Assembly (NCBI GenBank): GCA_037414955.1
Contig: JBBEWH010000203.1
Span: forward strand, 7,720 to 71,719
Origin: Phytohabitans sp037414955
Lineage (GTDB): Bacteria > Actinomycetota > Actinomycetes > Mycobacteriales > Micromonosporaceae
Direction of reading: 5' to 3'
Length of the DNA stretch: 64,000 nt
Shown here: piece by piece, positions 8,327 through 17,057 of the stretch
Numbering within the stretch: position 1 is the first letter of the stretch
Layout: each line of letters opens with the position of its first letter
Translations under genes and position numbers: made by a program
Notes under the pieces: generated by a model
Databases searched by the model: none
Told to the model about the DNA's origin: nothing
Seen by the model: the letters and a program-made list of their open reading frames with translations, nothing else

Positions 8327-8631
8327 CAAGAAGCGCCGACCGCGACGCCGATCGGGCGGACGGTGACGCCGACGATGAGGTTCGCGGCCGCGTACGGGTC
8401 GTCCAGCAGCATCCGGCGTACGGCCAGGATGTCCGCGGCGCGGACGACGAGGATCGCGGTGTCCACCGGGTCGAGCGTGGCGCCCGCCAGGATCAGCCGG
8501 CCGGCCGCGGCGTGCTCGCGCAGCCAGTCGAGGTGCGCCGGCCGGTGCGGCGTACGGCGCTGCTCCATGTCCGGCACGTACTGATAGGTCACCAGGAACG
8601 TCGGCGATGTCACAGGCGATGGATCGGTCAT
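8326..8631 (-). CDS. YciI-like protein
   Basis: A small dimeric alpha-beta-barrel protein of about 101 aa from the YCII family. Typical features are FLVTYQYVPDMEQRRTPHR, HLDWLREHAAAGRLILAGA and the C-terminal DPYAAANLIVGVTVRPI, in which the family's conserved His/Asp region can be recognised. A start 12 nt further upstream (8643, behind CTGGGGC) is possible. Members are linked to peroxide or chloro-organic chemistry and to extracytoplasmic sigma systems; no specific role can be assigned. Confidence 0.75.
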   Translation of the reverse strand: MTDPSPVTSPTFLVTYQYVPDMEQRRTPHRPAHLDWLREHAAAGRLILAGATLDPVDTAILVVRAADILAVRRMLLDDPYAAANLIVGVTVRPIGVAVGAS

Positions 8632-8922
8632 ACCGGCGATCATGCCCCAGCGGCCGCGCGCCGGATGAAGCGGGCGGCCATGGCAGGCATAACCGACCAG
8701 GTGGCGAGGGCCGTCGCGCACATGCTGGAACACCACGCCAGCGGCAGAATCGCCATCACGATGTAGCGCCGCCACGGCACGGGATGTCGCGATAACGCTG
8801 GCGAAACAGGCGGTCGCGTTGGATGGCCACCAGCCGGGTTCCAGTGTGGAGCGTTTCTTGGGCACACCTCGCACCGGCCACAGGGCACAGGGCACACCAG
8901 CGATGACCGTGAAGGAGCATTT
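8632..8922. other. gap with a possible remnant of a membrane-protein C-terminus
   Basis: No convincing complete gene. The minus-strand frame ending at 8640 reads VMAILPLAWCSSMCATALATWSVMPAMAARF in shape: a single hydrophobic helix followed by a basic tail, like the end of a decayed membrane protein. The right end holds the promoter and the GGAG ribosome site of the following gene. Confidence 0.35.
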
Positions 8923-10218
8923 GTGATGGCAGATCAGCACGCATCCAGCGGCTGGGACCGGCGAGGGTTCATGCGTCGGACCGGTCTGGCCGCCGGCGCC
9001 GCCGCGGTGCTTCCCCTGGCCGGCGCGTGGGATTCCGCGACCGCCGGCGCCGATCCCGACGGGTTGTTCCGGGCCGGCCGGTTCGCGGAGGCCGATCGGG
9101 GCTACGCGCGGATCCTGCGCACCGACCCGACGGACGCCCACGCGACCACCCAGCGCGGATACGTCGCGCTACTGTCCAACCGTTTCCCCGAAGCCGAACG
9201 GTTCCTGACCCGAGCGGTCGAGCTGGCGCCCGACAACCAGTTCGCCAAGCAACTGCTGGCGGACACCTACGTGCGGCAGGATCAGTTCAGCCGTGCGGTG
9301 CCGTTGGTGCGGGCCTACGGCAACGAACCGTACGCCAGGCAGCTTGAGTCGGTGACCGGAACCCCCTACCAGGTGCACGGTGCGGACGCCACCCGAGTGC
9401 CGTTCGTGGCGATGGATCCCCTGCCGCTCGTCGAGGCATCGGTGCGCGGTGGTGAGCCGAAGCGATTCCTGTACGACACCGGCGGGACGTCGTTGAGCCT
9501 GTCGCTGGAGGTGGCGGAGGAAGCCGGCCTCCGCGCGGTGTCCACCGGGCGCGGCCAGGCCGGTGGACAGACCTTCACCATGTACTTCGGCGTCCTGGAC
9601 TCGTTCCGCATCGGCGACATCGAGCTGCGCAACTTCCCCGTCCACTGGGCCGACATCGACAAGCCCACCCAACTCGGCGACCCACAACCGGCCGGCGTCA
9701 TCGGAACCCACATCTTCTATCACTTCCTGACCACGCTGGACTACGCCAACCAGGCGCTGATCCTGCGCCGCAAGACCGCGGCACAGCTGGGCGCCTTCCG
9801 GACCGAGGCCCACGCCGCCGGCGTCAAACCCCTGCCGCTGTGGTTGGCGGGCGACCACTTCCCGTTCACCCTGGGCAGCGTCAACGGCCACGACCCGCGG
9901 GTGGTCTGCATGGACACCGGAGGCGCCGGCGGCAACAGCCTCGCCATGACCGAAGCGGCAGCGAAACGCCTGCGGGTGCGGGTGGACTACGACCGCCCGA
10001 CCGCCGTCAACCGCATCCCCGCCTACCCCTGCTATCCCGACGAGGCGCGACTAGGCACGGCCGTCGCCAACGGCGTCTACAGCATCGCCCGCACCGGCCC
10101 GGCCGCCTACGAACGCCTGGGCTTCGACCCCATCGCCAACTTCACCCACGCGTTCTTCAAACCGTTCACGATCACCTTCGACTTCAGTGACATGCGGTTC
10201 TACATCTCGCGACCATGA
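8923..10218 (+). CDS. Tat-exported TPR plus retropepsin-like aspartic protease
   Basis: A 431-aa secreted protein. The start (GTG 8923 or ATG 8926) follows AAGGAG. A twin-arginine signal (WDRRGFMRRTGLAAGAAAVL) is followed by two TPR-like repeats (residues 45-125: GLFRAGRFAEADRGYARILRTDP and FPEAERFLTRAVELAPDN). The rest is a two-lobed aspartyl-protease-like region with DTG motifs at Asp185 (YDTGGTS) and Asp331 (MDTGGAGG). Related retropepsin-like proteins in bacteria are poorly characterised; whether it cleaves peptides is unknown. It stands alone, with its own upstream gap and a convergent neighbour. Confidence 0.75.
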   Translation: MMADQHASSGWDRRGFMRRTGLAAGAAAVLPLAGAWDSATAGADPDGLFRAGRFAEADRGYARILRTDPTDAHATTQRGYVALLSNRFPEAERFLTRAVELAPDNQFAKQLLADTYVRQDQFSRAVPLVRAYGNEPYARQLESVTGTPYQVHGADATRVPFVAMDPLPLVEASVRGGEPKRFLYDTGGTSLSLSLEVAEEAGLRAVSTGRGQAGGQTFTMYFGVLDSFRIGDIELRNFPVHWADIDKPTQLGDPQPAGVIGTHIFYHFLTTLDYANQALILRRKTAAQLGAFRTEAHAAGVKPLPLWLAGDHFPFTLGSVNGHDPRVVCMDTGGAGGNSLAMTEAAAKRLRVRVDYDRPTAVNRIPAYPCYPDEARLGTAVANGVYSIARTGPAAYERLGFDPIANFTHAFFKPFTITFDFSDMRFYISRP

Positions 10219-10273
10219 CTATCCGCCGACCGACCGGTTCCGGCTACTCGAGTTCCGGCTGATCGAGTTTCGG

Positions 10274-11353
10274 CTAATCGAGCACGTCGGTGTCGATGAG
10301 CAGCTTCCACAGCCCGGCGCCGTCCGGCGCGGACAGCCATCGCTTGCCGGCCTGGTCGGACGCGACGGACTGCTGGCCGCTCGGCGACGGGAAGCCGCCG
10401 GCGAGGACCGCCTGGGTGGGCGACAGGGACCGGATCGCGACGGCCGCGACGTTCTCCGGGTGGCTCTGGGCGAACGCCGCGTAGATCTCCGGGTCGTGCT
10501 GGCCGTCGTCGCCGACGAGCAGCCACCGGATCCACGGGAACTCCGCCGCGAGCCGCTTCAACGCGGCCATCTTGTGCTGCTGACCGCTGCGGAACCACCG
10601 GTCCTTCTGCGGCCCCCAGTCGGTCAGCAGCAGCGGGCCGGCCGGATACAGGTGGCGGGACAGGAACCGGGTCAGGGCGGGCGCCACGTTCCAGGCGCCC
10701 GTCGACAGGTAGAAGACGGACGCGCCCGGGCGGGCGGTCATGAGCCGCTCGTACACCACCGCCATGCCGGGCACGGCGGCTCGGGCGTGCTCGTCGAGCA
10801 CGAACGTGTTCCACGCGGCCAGCAGTGGCCGGGGCAGCACGGTCACCATCACCGTGTCGTCGATGTCGGAGACGATCCCGAACCGGACCGCTGGATCGAG
10901 GATCCGCACCGGCGCCTCGACCGGCGCCGAGCCGCCGCTGCTGATCCGGACGGTGGTCCAGCCGGGCGCCAGATCCGCCGCCACGACGGTGTCGATGAAG
11001 CCGCTCCGGTCGGCGCGGGCCTCGTGGCGGCGGCCGTCGACCTCGACGACGAACGGCGCGTCCTTGGCCGAGACCGTGGTGAAGCTGCGCCACCCCCGCA
11101 CCTTTCCCGGCTTGCGGGCGCGCCGGTCCCGCGCGTCCGGGCGGCTCACCATGAGGCGGCCCATCACCCGGACCCAGCCCGGCGCGCCATACCCCGTGTA
11201 CGGCACGACTGTGACCGGCCAGCCACGCCGGCGCAGCCAGCCCTCCACGACCTCGTGGACGGCGTCCTCCACCCGCGCGGCGCGGTGCACGACCGGCGCG
11301 TCGACCTCGGCCTCGGGAACCAACGACACGCGTGCAGCCTCGCACACGATCAT
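10274..11353 (-). CDS. App1-family phosphatidate phosphatase-like protein
   Basis: A 359-aa protein with the HAD-type App1 catalytic region: FGIVSDIDDTVMVT (nucleophile Asp block), SVFYLSTGAWNVAPALTRFL, GPQKDRWFRSGQQHK and LLVGDDGQHDPEIY. Homologues dephosphorylate phosphatidic acid or related lipids. The N-terminal 150 residues resemble the usual bacterial App1 leader (VPYTGYGAPGWVRVMGR). Its ATG overlaps the stop of the NmrA-like gene upstream (ATGA), so the two are probably translationally coupled. Confidence 0.85.
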   Translation of the reverse strand: MIVCEAARVSLVPEAEVDAPVVHRAARVEDAVHEVVEGWLRRRGWPVTVVPYTGYGAPGWVRVMGRLMVSRPDARDRRARKPGKVRGWRSFTTVSAKDAPFVVEVDGRRHEARADRSGFIDTVVAADLAPGWTTVRISSGGSAPVEAPVRILDPAVRFGIVSDIDDTVMVTVLPRPLLAAWNTFVLDEHARAAVPGMAVVYERLMTARPGASVFYLSTGAWNVAPALTRFLSRHLYPAGPLLLTDWGPQKDRWFRSGQQHKMAALKRLAAEFPWIRWLLVGDDGQHDPEIYAAFAQSHPENVAAVAIRSLSPTQAVLAGGFPSPSGQQSVASDQAGKRWLSAPDGAGLWKLLIDTDVLD

Positions 11354-12180
11354 TCGCGCCGCACCACGTCTCCCCAAACGCGGGCGGGCACCGCCGCCGC
11401 GTACACCTCGAAGGACTTGGGGTCGCGGCCGGTGACCCGCCGCACGGTGTCGGTCGGGTGCGCGTCGCCGCATTCGCGCAGCGCGGCGAACGCCGCGATG
11501 TCTCGCCGGATCTGCTCGACCGGCACCCCGAACGCGGACTGGGCGGCCAGGTAGTCCTCGTCGCCGCCGCGGAAGCGGACCGGTCGGCCGGCCGCGCGGC
11601 TGATGATGCCGACGGCCTCGCCGAACGACAGTGCCCGCGGCCCGGTCACCTCGTAGCTCCGGCCAGCGTGGCCGGGCTCGGTGAGCGCGGCCACGGCGAC
11701 GGCGGCGATGTCGTCGGCGTCGACGAACGCCTGCCGGACGCCGCCGAGCGGCACCGCGAGCTCGCCCGCCCGCACCGCCGGGCGGAAAAAGCCCTCGTCG
11801 AAGTTCTGGTTGAACCAGTCGGGGCGGACAATGGTCCAGTCGGCGCCGCTGTCCCGGACGGTCCGCTCGGCGGCCATCAGACGCTCGTCGCCCATGGCCT
11901 CGATGCTCCGGCTGGACAGCAGCACGACGCGGCGCACGCCGTGCTCGACCGCGCACCGGACGAAAGCCGGATCGACGGGCAGCTCGTGCGGCGCCATCAG
12001 GTACATCGCCGCCGCGCCACGCACGGCGGGCGGCCAGGTGGCCGGGTCGGACCAGTCGAAACGGGTCTCCCCGCGGCGGGACGCCGCCCGGACCGGAAAG
12101 CCGGCGCCACGCAGCAGCTGGGCCACCCGACGGCCGGTGGTGCCGGTGGCACCGAGGACAAGAAGAGGTGGTGTTCCCAT
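11350..12180 (-). CDS. NmrA-type NAD(P)-binding protein
   Basis: A 276-aa atypical SDR. The Rossmann motif is LLVLGATGTTGRRVAQLL. The conserved VRPDWFNQNFDEGFF and FVDADDIAAVAVAALTE are typical of NmrA-like reductases and of the second NmrA gene at 7.4-8.3 kb, with which it shares family but little sequence. First gene of a two-gene operon with the App1 phosphatase. It is divergent from the RibD-like gene, with 47 bp between the starts. Confidence 0.85.
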   Translation of the reverse strand: MGTPPLLVLGATGTTGRRVAQLLRGAGFPVRAASRRGETRFDWSDPATWPPAVRGAAAMYLMAPHELPVDPAFVRCAVEHGVRRVVLLSSRSIEAMGDERLMAAERTVRDSGADWTIVRPDWFNQNFDEGFFRPAVRAGELAVPLGGVRQAFVDADDIAAVAVAALTEPGHAGRSYEVTGPRALSFGEAVGIISRAAGRPVRFRGGDEDYLAAQSAFGVPVEQIRRDIAAFAALRECGDAHPTDTVRRVTGRDPKSFEVYAAAVPARVWGDVVRRE

Positions 12181-12227
12181 ACGGTGAGTTCACCACCCAG
12201 GTACGACAAAACCCCGCAGGAGGAACG

Positions 12228-12830
12228 ATGGGCAAGGTCTACACCGGCGCGACGATCTCGATCGACGGATACCTCGCCGGTCCCGGCGAGAGCGGCTTTG
12301 ACCTGCTGTTCCAGTGGTACGGCAACGGCGAGGTCGAGATCCCGTCCCATAGCCCGTCGGTGCCGCCGGCGAAGGTCTCACCGGCGAGCGCCGCGATGCT
12401 CCGCGAGTCGTGGGGGAACACCGGCGCGCTGCTCGTCGGGCGGTACCTCTACGACATGACGAACGCGTGGGGCGGCCGCCACCCGATGGGTGTCCCCACG
12501 GTCGTGCTCACCCACCGGCCGCCGGAGGACCGGCCCGCCGAGGACGAGAACTTCGCTTTCGTCACCGGCGGCATCGAGGCGGCGGTCGCCAAGGCCCAAC
12601 AGCTGGCCGGGGAGAAGCACGTGGGGGTCAACGGCGGGCAGATGGCCTCGCAGGCCCTCGACGCCGGCCTGCTCGACGAGGTGCACGTCGACCTGGCGCC
12701 GGTGATCCTCGGGGCCGGCAAGCCGTACTTCAGCTCCCTGAGCACGAAGCCGGTGCGGCTCGACGGCCCCATCTCGGTGATCGAAGGCATCGGCGTGACG
12801 CACCTCCGGTACCGGGTCCGGAAGGGGTGA
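12228..12830 (+). CDS. RibD C-terminal/dihydrofolate reductase-like protein
   Basis: A 200-aa stand-alone RibD_C domain, the fold of bacterial bifunctional riboflavin deaminase-reductase and DHFR. Landmarks are the N-terminal TGATISIDGYLAGPGES, LLVGRYLYDMTNAWGG, HVGVNGGQMASQALDAGLLDEVHVDLAPVILGAGKPYF and the C-terminal VTHLRYRVRK. It begins at ATG 12228 behind AGGAGGAAC. Proteins of this type are frequent in actinomycetes; the true substrate is not known. Confidence 0.85.
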   Translation: MGKVYTGATISIDGYLAGPGESGFDLLFQWYGNGEVEIPSHSPSVPPAKVSPASAAMLRESWGNTGALLVGRYLYDMTNAWGGRHPMGVPTVVLTHRPPEDRPAEDENFAFVTGGIEAAVAKAQQLAGEKHVGVNGGQMASQALDAGLLDEVHVDLAPVILGAGKPYFSSLSTKPVRLDGPISVIEGIGVTHLRYRVRKG

Positions 12831-12840
12831 TCCGGGCGGT

Positions 12841-13110
12841 TCAGCGGCGGCGCACGATGGTTTCGGCGACCTGGCGCAGCCGCGCCTGGTCCGGCTGGAA
12901 CGCTTCGGCGATGTCCGGGTGGAGGCCGGCACGGGTCTGGTCGATCAGCCGGGCGGTGACCTCGTCGACCCCCTCGCCGTGATAGTCGGCGGACACCACC
13001 TCGGTGGCCCGTTGCAGGGCCGAGCTGAGCTGCTCCTCCAGCGGCTCGCGCAGCTTCTCCGGCACCGGGCCGAGGTCGGGCTGGTTCAGCGTGACATGGG
13101 GTTCGGCCAT
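12841..13110 (-). CDS. small conserved hypothetical protein
   Basis: An 89-aa acidic, helical protein (LGPVPEKLREPLEEQLSSAL...VDEVTARLIDQTRAGLHPDIAE). No known domain is recognised and there is no signal peptide. Codon use is normal for the genome. It is convergent with the RibD-like gene. The function is unknown. Confidence 0.55.
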   Translation of the reverse strand: MAEPHVTLNQPDLGPVPEKLREPLEEQLSSALQRATEVVSADYHGEGVDEVTARLIDQTRAGLHPDIAEAFQPDQARLRQVAETIVRRR

Positions 13111-13227
13111 GGCGACCCGGTTTACCCGCTCGACCGGGCGTCGCAAACCCGGGCACGCTCGCCGACTGTCCTATGCCGACAGCGGCGGAGCTGGTTGGCC
13201 GGTATGCCGGGTGGGTACCAGGCGCGC

Positions 13228-13431
13228 ATGGACAGGCCCACATCCGAACGAGAACAGCGGCGCGCCGAGCACCTGCTGCCCGAGGAGCAGACGGTGGGCA
13301 GCGAGGACGCGGAGGCGCAAGCCGCCGCGATCCTCGACGACTCCGACGCTCGCGAGAGCTACGCCGAGCCCACGCCGGATCTGCGCATCGATCACCGCAC
13401 CACCGAGGAGACCGTGGAACCACCCGACTGA
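13228..13431 (+). CDS. small acidic hypothetical protein
   Basis: A 67-aa charged protein (EREQRRAEHLLPEEQTVGSEDAEAQAAAILDDSDARE). This pattern recurs as a small conserved protein in actinomycetes, without known function. An upstream in-frame ATG at 13204 would add 8 residues. No domain or signal peptide. Confidence 0.55.
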   Translation: MDRPTSEREQRRAEHLLPEEQTVGSEDAEAQAAAILDDSDARESYAEPTPDLRIDHRTTEETVEPPD

Positions 13432-13491
13432 CGTGGCGATCGCACGCGTTCACCCATCGACGCGGCGCCCCGATGCATCGATACTCGTCGT

Positions 13492-13815
13492 ATGAACGGA
13501 TACCGGCGTACCGCTCTCGCCGTGCTCAGCACGGCCACGCTGGCCCTGGCGGCCGGTGCCCTGGGTGTCATCCCGGCCGCCGCGGGGCCGGGCGTCAGCG
13601 CCGCCCCAGCGGCGACGCCCACGCCCATCCCGTCGCTCGTCCTGTGCTTCCCCATCCCACCGGGCGAGGGTTTCCGGCGCCTCGGCACGTACTGGGACTG
13701 CTTTCAGTGCCTGCGGGCCGGGGAGGCCGGCGTCGCGCGCGGCGACTGGCGGGAGTTCAGGTGCCCCGGGCGGCCGGTCGGGCTGGACTACGAGTGGGAC
13801 CTCTACGTCCGGTAA
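13492..13815 (+). CDS. small secreted protein
   Basis: A 107-aa protein with a Sec signal peptide (YRRTALAVLSTATLALAAGALGVIPAAA). The mature part has four cysteines (LCFPIP, WDCFQCL, FRCPG), which could form two disulphides, and aromatic residues near the end. No family is recognised. It precedes the RraA-like gene by 27 nt on the same strand. Confidence 0.65.
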   Translation: MNGYRRTALAVLSTATLALAAGALGVIPAAAGPGVSAAPAATPTPIPSLVLCFPIPPGEGFRRLGTYWDCFQCLRAGEAGVARGDWREFRCPGRPVGLDYEWDLYVR

Positions 13816-13842
13816 GACTGGGCTCGGCGGTACCGTCGCTTG

Positions 13843-14520
13843 GTGCCGCAGCCAACGCCAGCTGACCTGACGACCATTCGACGGCTCGCCGCCCAGGTCG
13901 ACACCACCGCCCTGTGTGACGTCGCCAAAGACCTCAGGGTGCTGTCGCCTGCCCTACGATGCCGGTCGAGCAACCCGATCGTATGCGGACCGGCGCTCAC
14001 GGTGCGCTGCCGGGACGACTTCCTCGGCGTGGCCCAGGCGATCGATGGGGCTGCGCCCGGCCAGGTCGTGGTCGTCGACGGCGGCGGCCGCGAGACCGCC
14101 CTCGCGGGCGAGCTGTTCGCCCGCGCCGCGCTCGCCAAGGGGCTGGGCGGCATCATCGTGGACGGCGGTTACCGCGACCAACGGTTCATCGCCTCGTGCG
14201 AGCTGCCGGTCTACAGCCGCCATGTCACCCCGATGGCCGGCACGACCTCCCGCGTGGCGCGGCTCGGCGAAACGATCAGCTGCGGCGGGGTACGGGTCAG
14301 CGCCGGCGACATCATCATCGCCGACCACGACGGCATCGTGGTGCTCGACCAGGCCACCGCGATCGCGTCCCTCACCGCCGCCGCACACGTCATGGCCGCC
14401 GAGGCGCGCGTCGCCGAGCGGCTGGCCGAAGGCGCCGCCCTCAGCGACTGCCTCAACCTGACCGAACACACCGAGCGGCTGACCCGCGGCGAGCCGTCCA
14501 CCCTGCGCTTCACCCCCTGA
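13843..14520 (+). CDS. RraA/4-hydroxy-4-methyl-2-oxoglutarate aldolase family protein
   Basis: A 225-aa RraA-like protein. The ring-forming core is easily seen: TALCDVAKDLRVL, the substrate loop GGGRETALAGELFARAALAKGLGGIIVDGGYRD and DIIIADHDGIVVL. Homologues are metal-dependent pyruvate aldolases or, in E. coli, an RNase E inhibitor. The catalytic Arg/Asp of GGYRD is present, which favours an aldolase. GTG 13843 is preferred; a TTG three bases upstream is also open. Confidence 0.8.
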   Translation: MPQPTPADLTTIRRLAAQVDTTALCDVAKDLRVLSPALRCRSSNPIVCGPALTVRCRDDFLGVAQAIDGAAPGQVVVVDGGGRETALAGELFARAALAKGLGGIIVDGGYRDQRFIASCELPVYSRHVTPMAGTTSRVARLGETISCGGVRVSAGDIIIADHDGIVVLDQATAIASLTAAAHVMAAEARVAERLAEGAALSDCLNLTEHTERLTRGEPSTLRFTP

Positions 14521-14734
14521 CTCCGCTCCAGCCGCGCCGCGCCGATCAAGGAGAACCCCGGCGGTAACGCTCCAGCAGCTCGACGAACTCGTCGCCCGGA
14601 CGGTCCAGCCACGCGGTGCTCCAGCAGTTTCCCGACCCGCGGCCGGACCACCAACCGTTCGTTCACGCCGCCGGACCATACCGGCATCGGCGCGGAAAAT
14701 CCGCCCCGCGGCGGTCGCCGCCTAGGCTGAGCCG
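14521..14734. other. gap with a possible frameshifted small gene on the minus strand
   Basis: On the minus strand a GTG frame VNERLVVRPRVGKLL can be joined by one base change to STAWLDRPGDEFVELLERYR, ending at a TGA in CCTTGATCGG. Codon usage of both halves looks coding, but the piece is only about 45 codons and no family is recognised. Otherwise this is the promoter region of the MazG-like gene. Confidence 0.3.
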
Positions 14735-15064
14735 ATGGATCTGGCGCGGCTCAGTGACGAGGTCGAGGAAGTTTCGCAGGGCTACGCCCGCCGGCACGGA
14801 ATCGACCGTGATCCGGCCTGGTTCGTGCTCAAGCTTCAGGAGGAGGTCGGCGAGCTGACCCAGGCGTTCCTGATGCGGACCGGCCAGGCCAGGACCAAGG
14901 GACACTCCGCCGAGGAGATCGACGAGCGGTTCCGTGGCGAGTTGGCCGACGTGCTGTGCCACACGCTGTTGCTGGCCCGCCATCACGGTGTCGATCTGGA
15001 GCAGGCGGTCGAGCGCAAGTGGCAGCGCCACCTCCCCCGTGATGGGGTCAGCAGTCGCAGGTGA
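14735..15064 (+). CDS. MazG-like nucleotide pyrophosphohydrolase
   Basis: A 109-aa all-alpha NTP-PPase. The Mg-binding pattern is LKLQEEVGELTQAF followed by FRGELADVLCHTLLLARHHGVDLEQAVERKW. Such single-domain proteins hydrolyse (d)NTPs or modified nucleotides, usually as dimers. The ATG at 14735 fits the family start. The last 17 bp overlap the convergent rhodanese gene. Confidence 0.85.
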   Translation: MDLARLSDEVEEVSQGYARRHGIDRDPAWFVLKLQEEVGELTQAFLMRTGQARTKGHSAEEIDERFRGELADVLCHTLLLARHHGVDLEQAVERKWQRHLPRDGVSSRR

Positions 15065-15506
15065 TGGCGGTCGGCGGTGCGGTGAGGGGATCGGCGGGAC
15101 GGCTGGTCAGACCGGTCGCGGTCCGCACCGGGAAGCCCTCCCGGACCCAGTACTCGTAGCCGCCGATCATCTCCTTCACCGGATACCCGAGCCGGGCGAA
15201 CTCCAGCGCGGCGCGGGTGGCGCCGTTGCAGCCCGGACCCCAGCAGTACGTGACGACGGCGGCACCGGCCGGGATCACCGCCGCCGCACGAGCGGCGACC
15301 TCCCGCGTCGGCAGGTGGACGGCGCCGGGCAGGTGGCCCTGCCGCCACGCCTCGTCGCCGCGCGAGTCGACCACCACCACGCCCGGCGCGCCGGCCTCCA
15401 GGTCGGCGTGGACGTCGCTGACGTCGGTCTCGAAGCGCAGCCGCGCGGCGAAGTGGGCGACGGCCTGGGCGGGCGTGGCCGGTGGGGTGGCGAGAACGTT
15501 CGACAT
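15048..15506 (-). CDS. rhodanese-like sulfurtransferase
   Basis: A 152-aa single rhodanese domain. The active-site loop VVTYCWGPGCNGATRAAL has the catalytic Cys88 and a second cysteine, Cys93. The flanking VVVVDSRGDEAWRQGHLPGAVHLP and YPVKEMIGGYEYW are diagnostic. The divergent GlxA-type regulator starts 72 bp away; this pairing recurs in actinomycetes and suggests the regulator controls it. Confidence 0.88.
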   Translation of the reverse strand: MSNVLATPPATPAQAVAHFAARLRFETDVSDVHADLEAGAPGVVVVDSRGDEAWRQGHLPGAVHLPTREVAARAAAVIPAGAAVVTYCWGPGCNGATRAALEFARLGYPVKEMIGGYEYWVREGFPVRTATGLTSRPADPLTAPPTAITCDC

Positions 15507-15577
15507 GGTGATCAGCCTGCCGCCCGGACCCGGCGACAACCAGCGGCGTGAATGACACCCACCGCTAAGATTGCGCC

Positions 15578-16540
15578 ATGATCAAACAGCGCGGTCCGAC
15601 GGTCGCGGTCCTGGCGTACGCGGGCATGTCGGTCTTCGAGACGGGCATCGTGACCGAGGTGTTCGGGCTCCCCCGCCCCGAGTTCGACGTGCCGTGGTAC
15701 CAGCTGACCATGTGCGCGGAAAGCCCCGGCGGCGTGCCGGTCATCGGTGGCGCGAGCCTGCGCACGCCGTACGGCCTGGAGGCGTTCGCGGAGGCCGAAA
15801 CGGTCATCGTGCCGGGCGTGCCCGACGTGGCCGCCGACCCGTCGCCGCCGCTGATCGCCGCCCTGCGGCGGGCGCACGCCCGCGGCGCCCGGGTCATGTC
15901 GATCTGCTCGGGCGCGTTCGCGCTGGCCGGCGCGGGGCTGCTGGACGGGCGCCGCGCCACCACCCACTGGCGCTACGCCGAGCAGTTGCGCCGCCGGTTC
16001 CCCGCCGTCGACGTCGACCCCGATGTGCTCTACATCGACGATGGCGACGTGCTCACCAGCGCCGGCAGCGCGGCCGGCCTCGACCTGTGCCTCCACATTG
16101 TCCGCCGGGACTTCGGCGCCGCGATCGCGAACGCGGTCGCCCGCCGGCTGGTGATCCAGCCGCACCGCGACGGCGGGCAGGCGCAGTTCATCGAGGCGCC
16201 GATGGCCGCCGACCCCGACGACGACCGGGTCGCCGACAGCATGAACTGGGCGCTGGCGCACCTCGCCCAGCCGATCACCGTCGACGCGCTGGCCCGGCGG
16301 GCGCACATGTCCACCCGGACCTACCTGCGACACTTCGCCCGGTCCACCGGCACCACCCCGATCCGCTGGCTGATCCACCAACGGATCCAGGCGAGCCTGC
16401 CGCTGCTGGAGACCACCGACACGCCCATCGAGGAGATCGCCCGGGCCGTCGGGTTCGACACCCCGGTGACGTTCCGCCACCACTTCGGCCAGGCGATGCG
16501 CACTCCCCCGTCGGCCTACCGGCGGGCGTTCAAGACATAG
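15578..16540 (+). CDS. GlxA family transcriptional regulator
   Basis: A 320-aa AraC-type regulator with an N-terminal DJ-1/PfpI domain (residues about 8-175, nucleophile-elbow-like MSICSGAFALAGAGLLDGRRATTHWR) and a C-terminal pair of helix-turn-helix motifs (about 220-318: ITVDALARRAHMSTRTYLRHF and TPIEEIARAVGFDTPVTFRHHF). The gap to the divergent rhodanese contains AGCGGCGTGAATGACACCC with a CCGCT mate, a plausible operator half-site pair. Effector unknown. Confidence 0.88.
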   Translation: MIKQRGPTVAVLAYAGMSVFETGIVTEVFGLPRPEFDVPWYQLTMCAESPGGVPVIGGASLRTPYGLEAFAEAETVIVPGVPDVAADPSPPLIAALRRAHARGARVMSICSGAFALAGAGLLDGRRATTHWRYAEQLRRRFPAVDVDPDVLYIDDGDVLTSAGSAAGLDLCLHIVRRDFGAAIANAVARRLVIQPHRDGGQAQFIEAPMAADPDDDRVADSMNWALAHLAQPITVDALARRAHMSTRTYLRHFARSTGTTPIRWLIHQRIQASLPLLETTDTPIEEIARAVGFDTPVTFRHHFGQAMRTPPSAYRRAFKT

Positions 16541-16583
16541 CGCCTGGGTGGTGTGCGGCGCGGCACACCCGCTACGCCATCCT

Positions 16584-16615
16584 AGGACGCTAGGTCAAAA
16601 CAACGCTAGGTCAAA
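16584..16615. repeat. 15-bp direct repeat pair
   Basis: ACGCTAGGTCAAAAC occurs twice in a row, separated by one base, in the convergent gap between the GlxA regulator and the GNAT gene. The second copy contains the TGA stop of the GNAT gene. The function is unknown; it looks like a simple tandem duplication. Confidence 0.6.
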
Positions 16616-17057
16616 ACGAGGACGACGATTCGTCCTCGCCCTCCCACTCGCTCTCGCAGCGCTGGAAGCCGGACTTCTCCAGCAGCCGCACCGACGCGGT
16701 GTTACCGGCGAACGGGTCGGCGTAGAGGGGGCGCGTCTTCTCCCGCTCCAGGAAGAGCGCCAGCGCCTTGGTGCCGATCCCCCGCCCCCAGTACTGCCGG
16801 CCGAACCAGTATCCGATGAAGCGCCGGTCCTCCTTCCACCACGCGACCAGGTTGCCGGCCGGCTCGCCGGCCACCACGGCGGTCTGCACGAAGCCGGTGG
16901 GATTGCCGAGGATCTTCGTGGTCCAGTGCGTCATGAACCTCTCCCGGTCGCGGGGCGGGAACTTCGATCGGCGGGTGGCCTCCGGATCGTTCTCAAACGC
17001 GAAGAAGGCCTCCAGGTCGGCTTCCCGCACGTCTCGCAGCACTACGTCGTCGGTCAT
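16611..17057 (-). CDS. GNAT family N-acetyltransferase
   Basis: A 148-aa Gcn5-related acetyltransferase of the RimJ/RimL-like type (Acetyltransf_3). The acetyl-CoA loop is GYWFGRQYWGRGIGTKALALFL, followed by PLYADPFAGNTASVRLLEKSGFQ. The C-terminus is an acidic-serine tail (GEDESSSSF). Start ATG 17057. The acceptor is unknown. Confidence 0.85.
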   Translation of the reverse strand: MTDDVVLRDVREADLEAFFAFENDPEATRRSKFPPRDRERFMTHWTTKILGNPTGFVQTAVVAGEPAGNLVAWWKEDRRFIGYWFGRQYWGRGIGTKALALFLEREKTRPLYADPFAGNTASVRLLEKSGFQRCESEWEGEDESSSSF

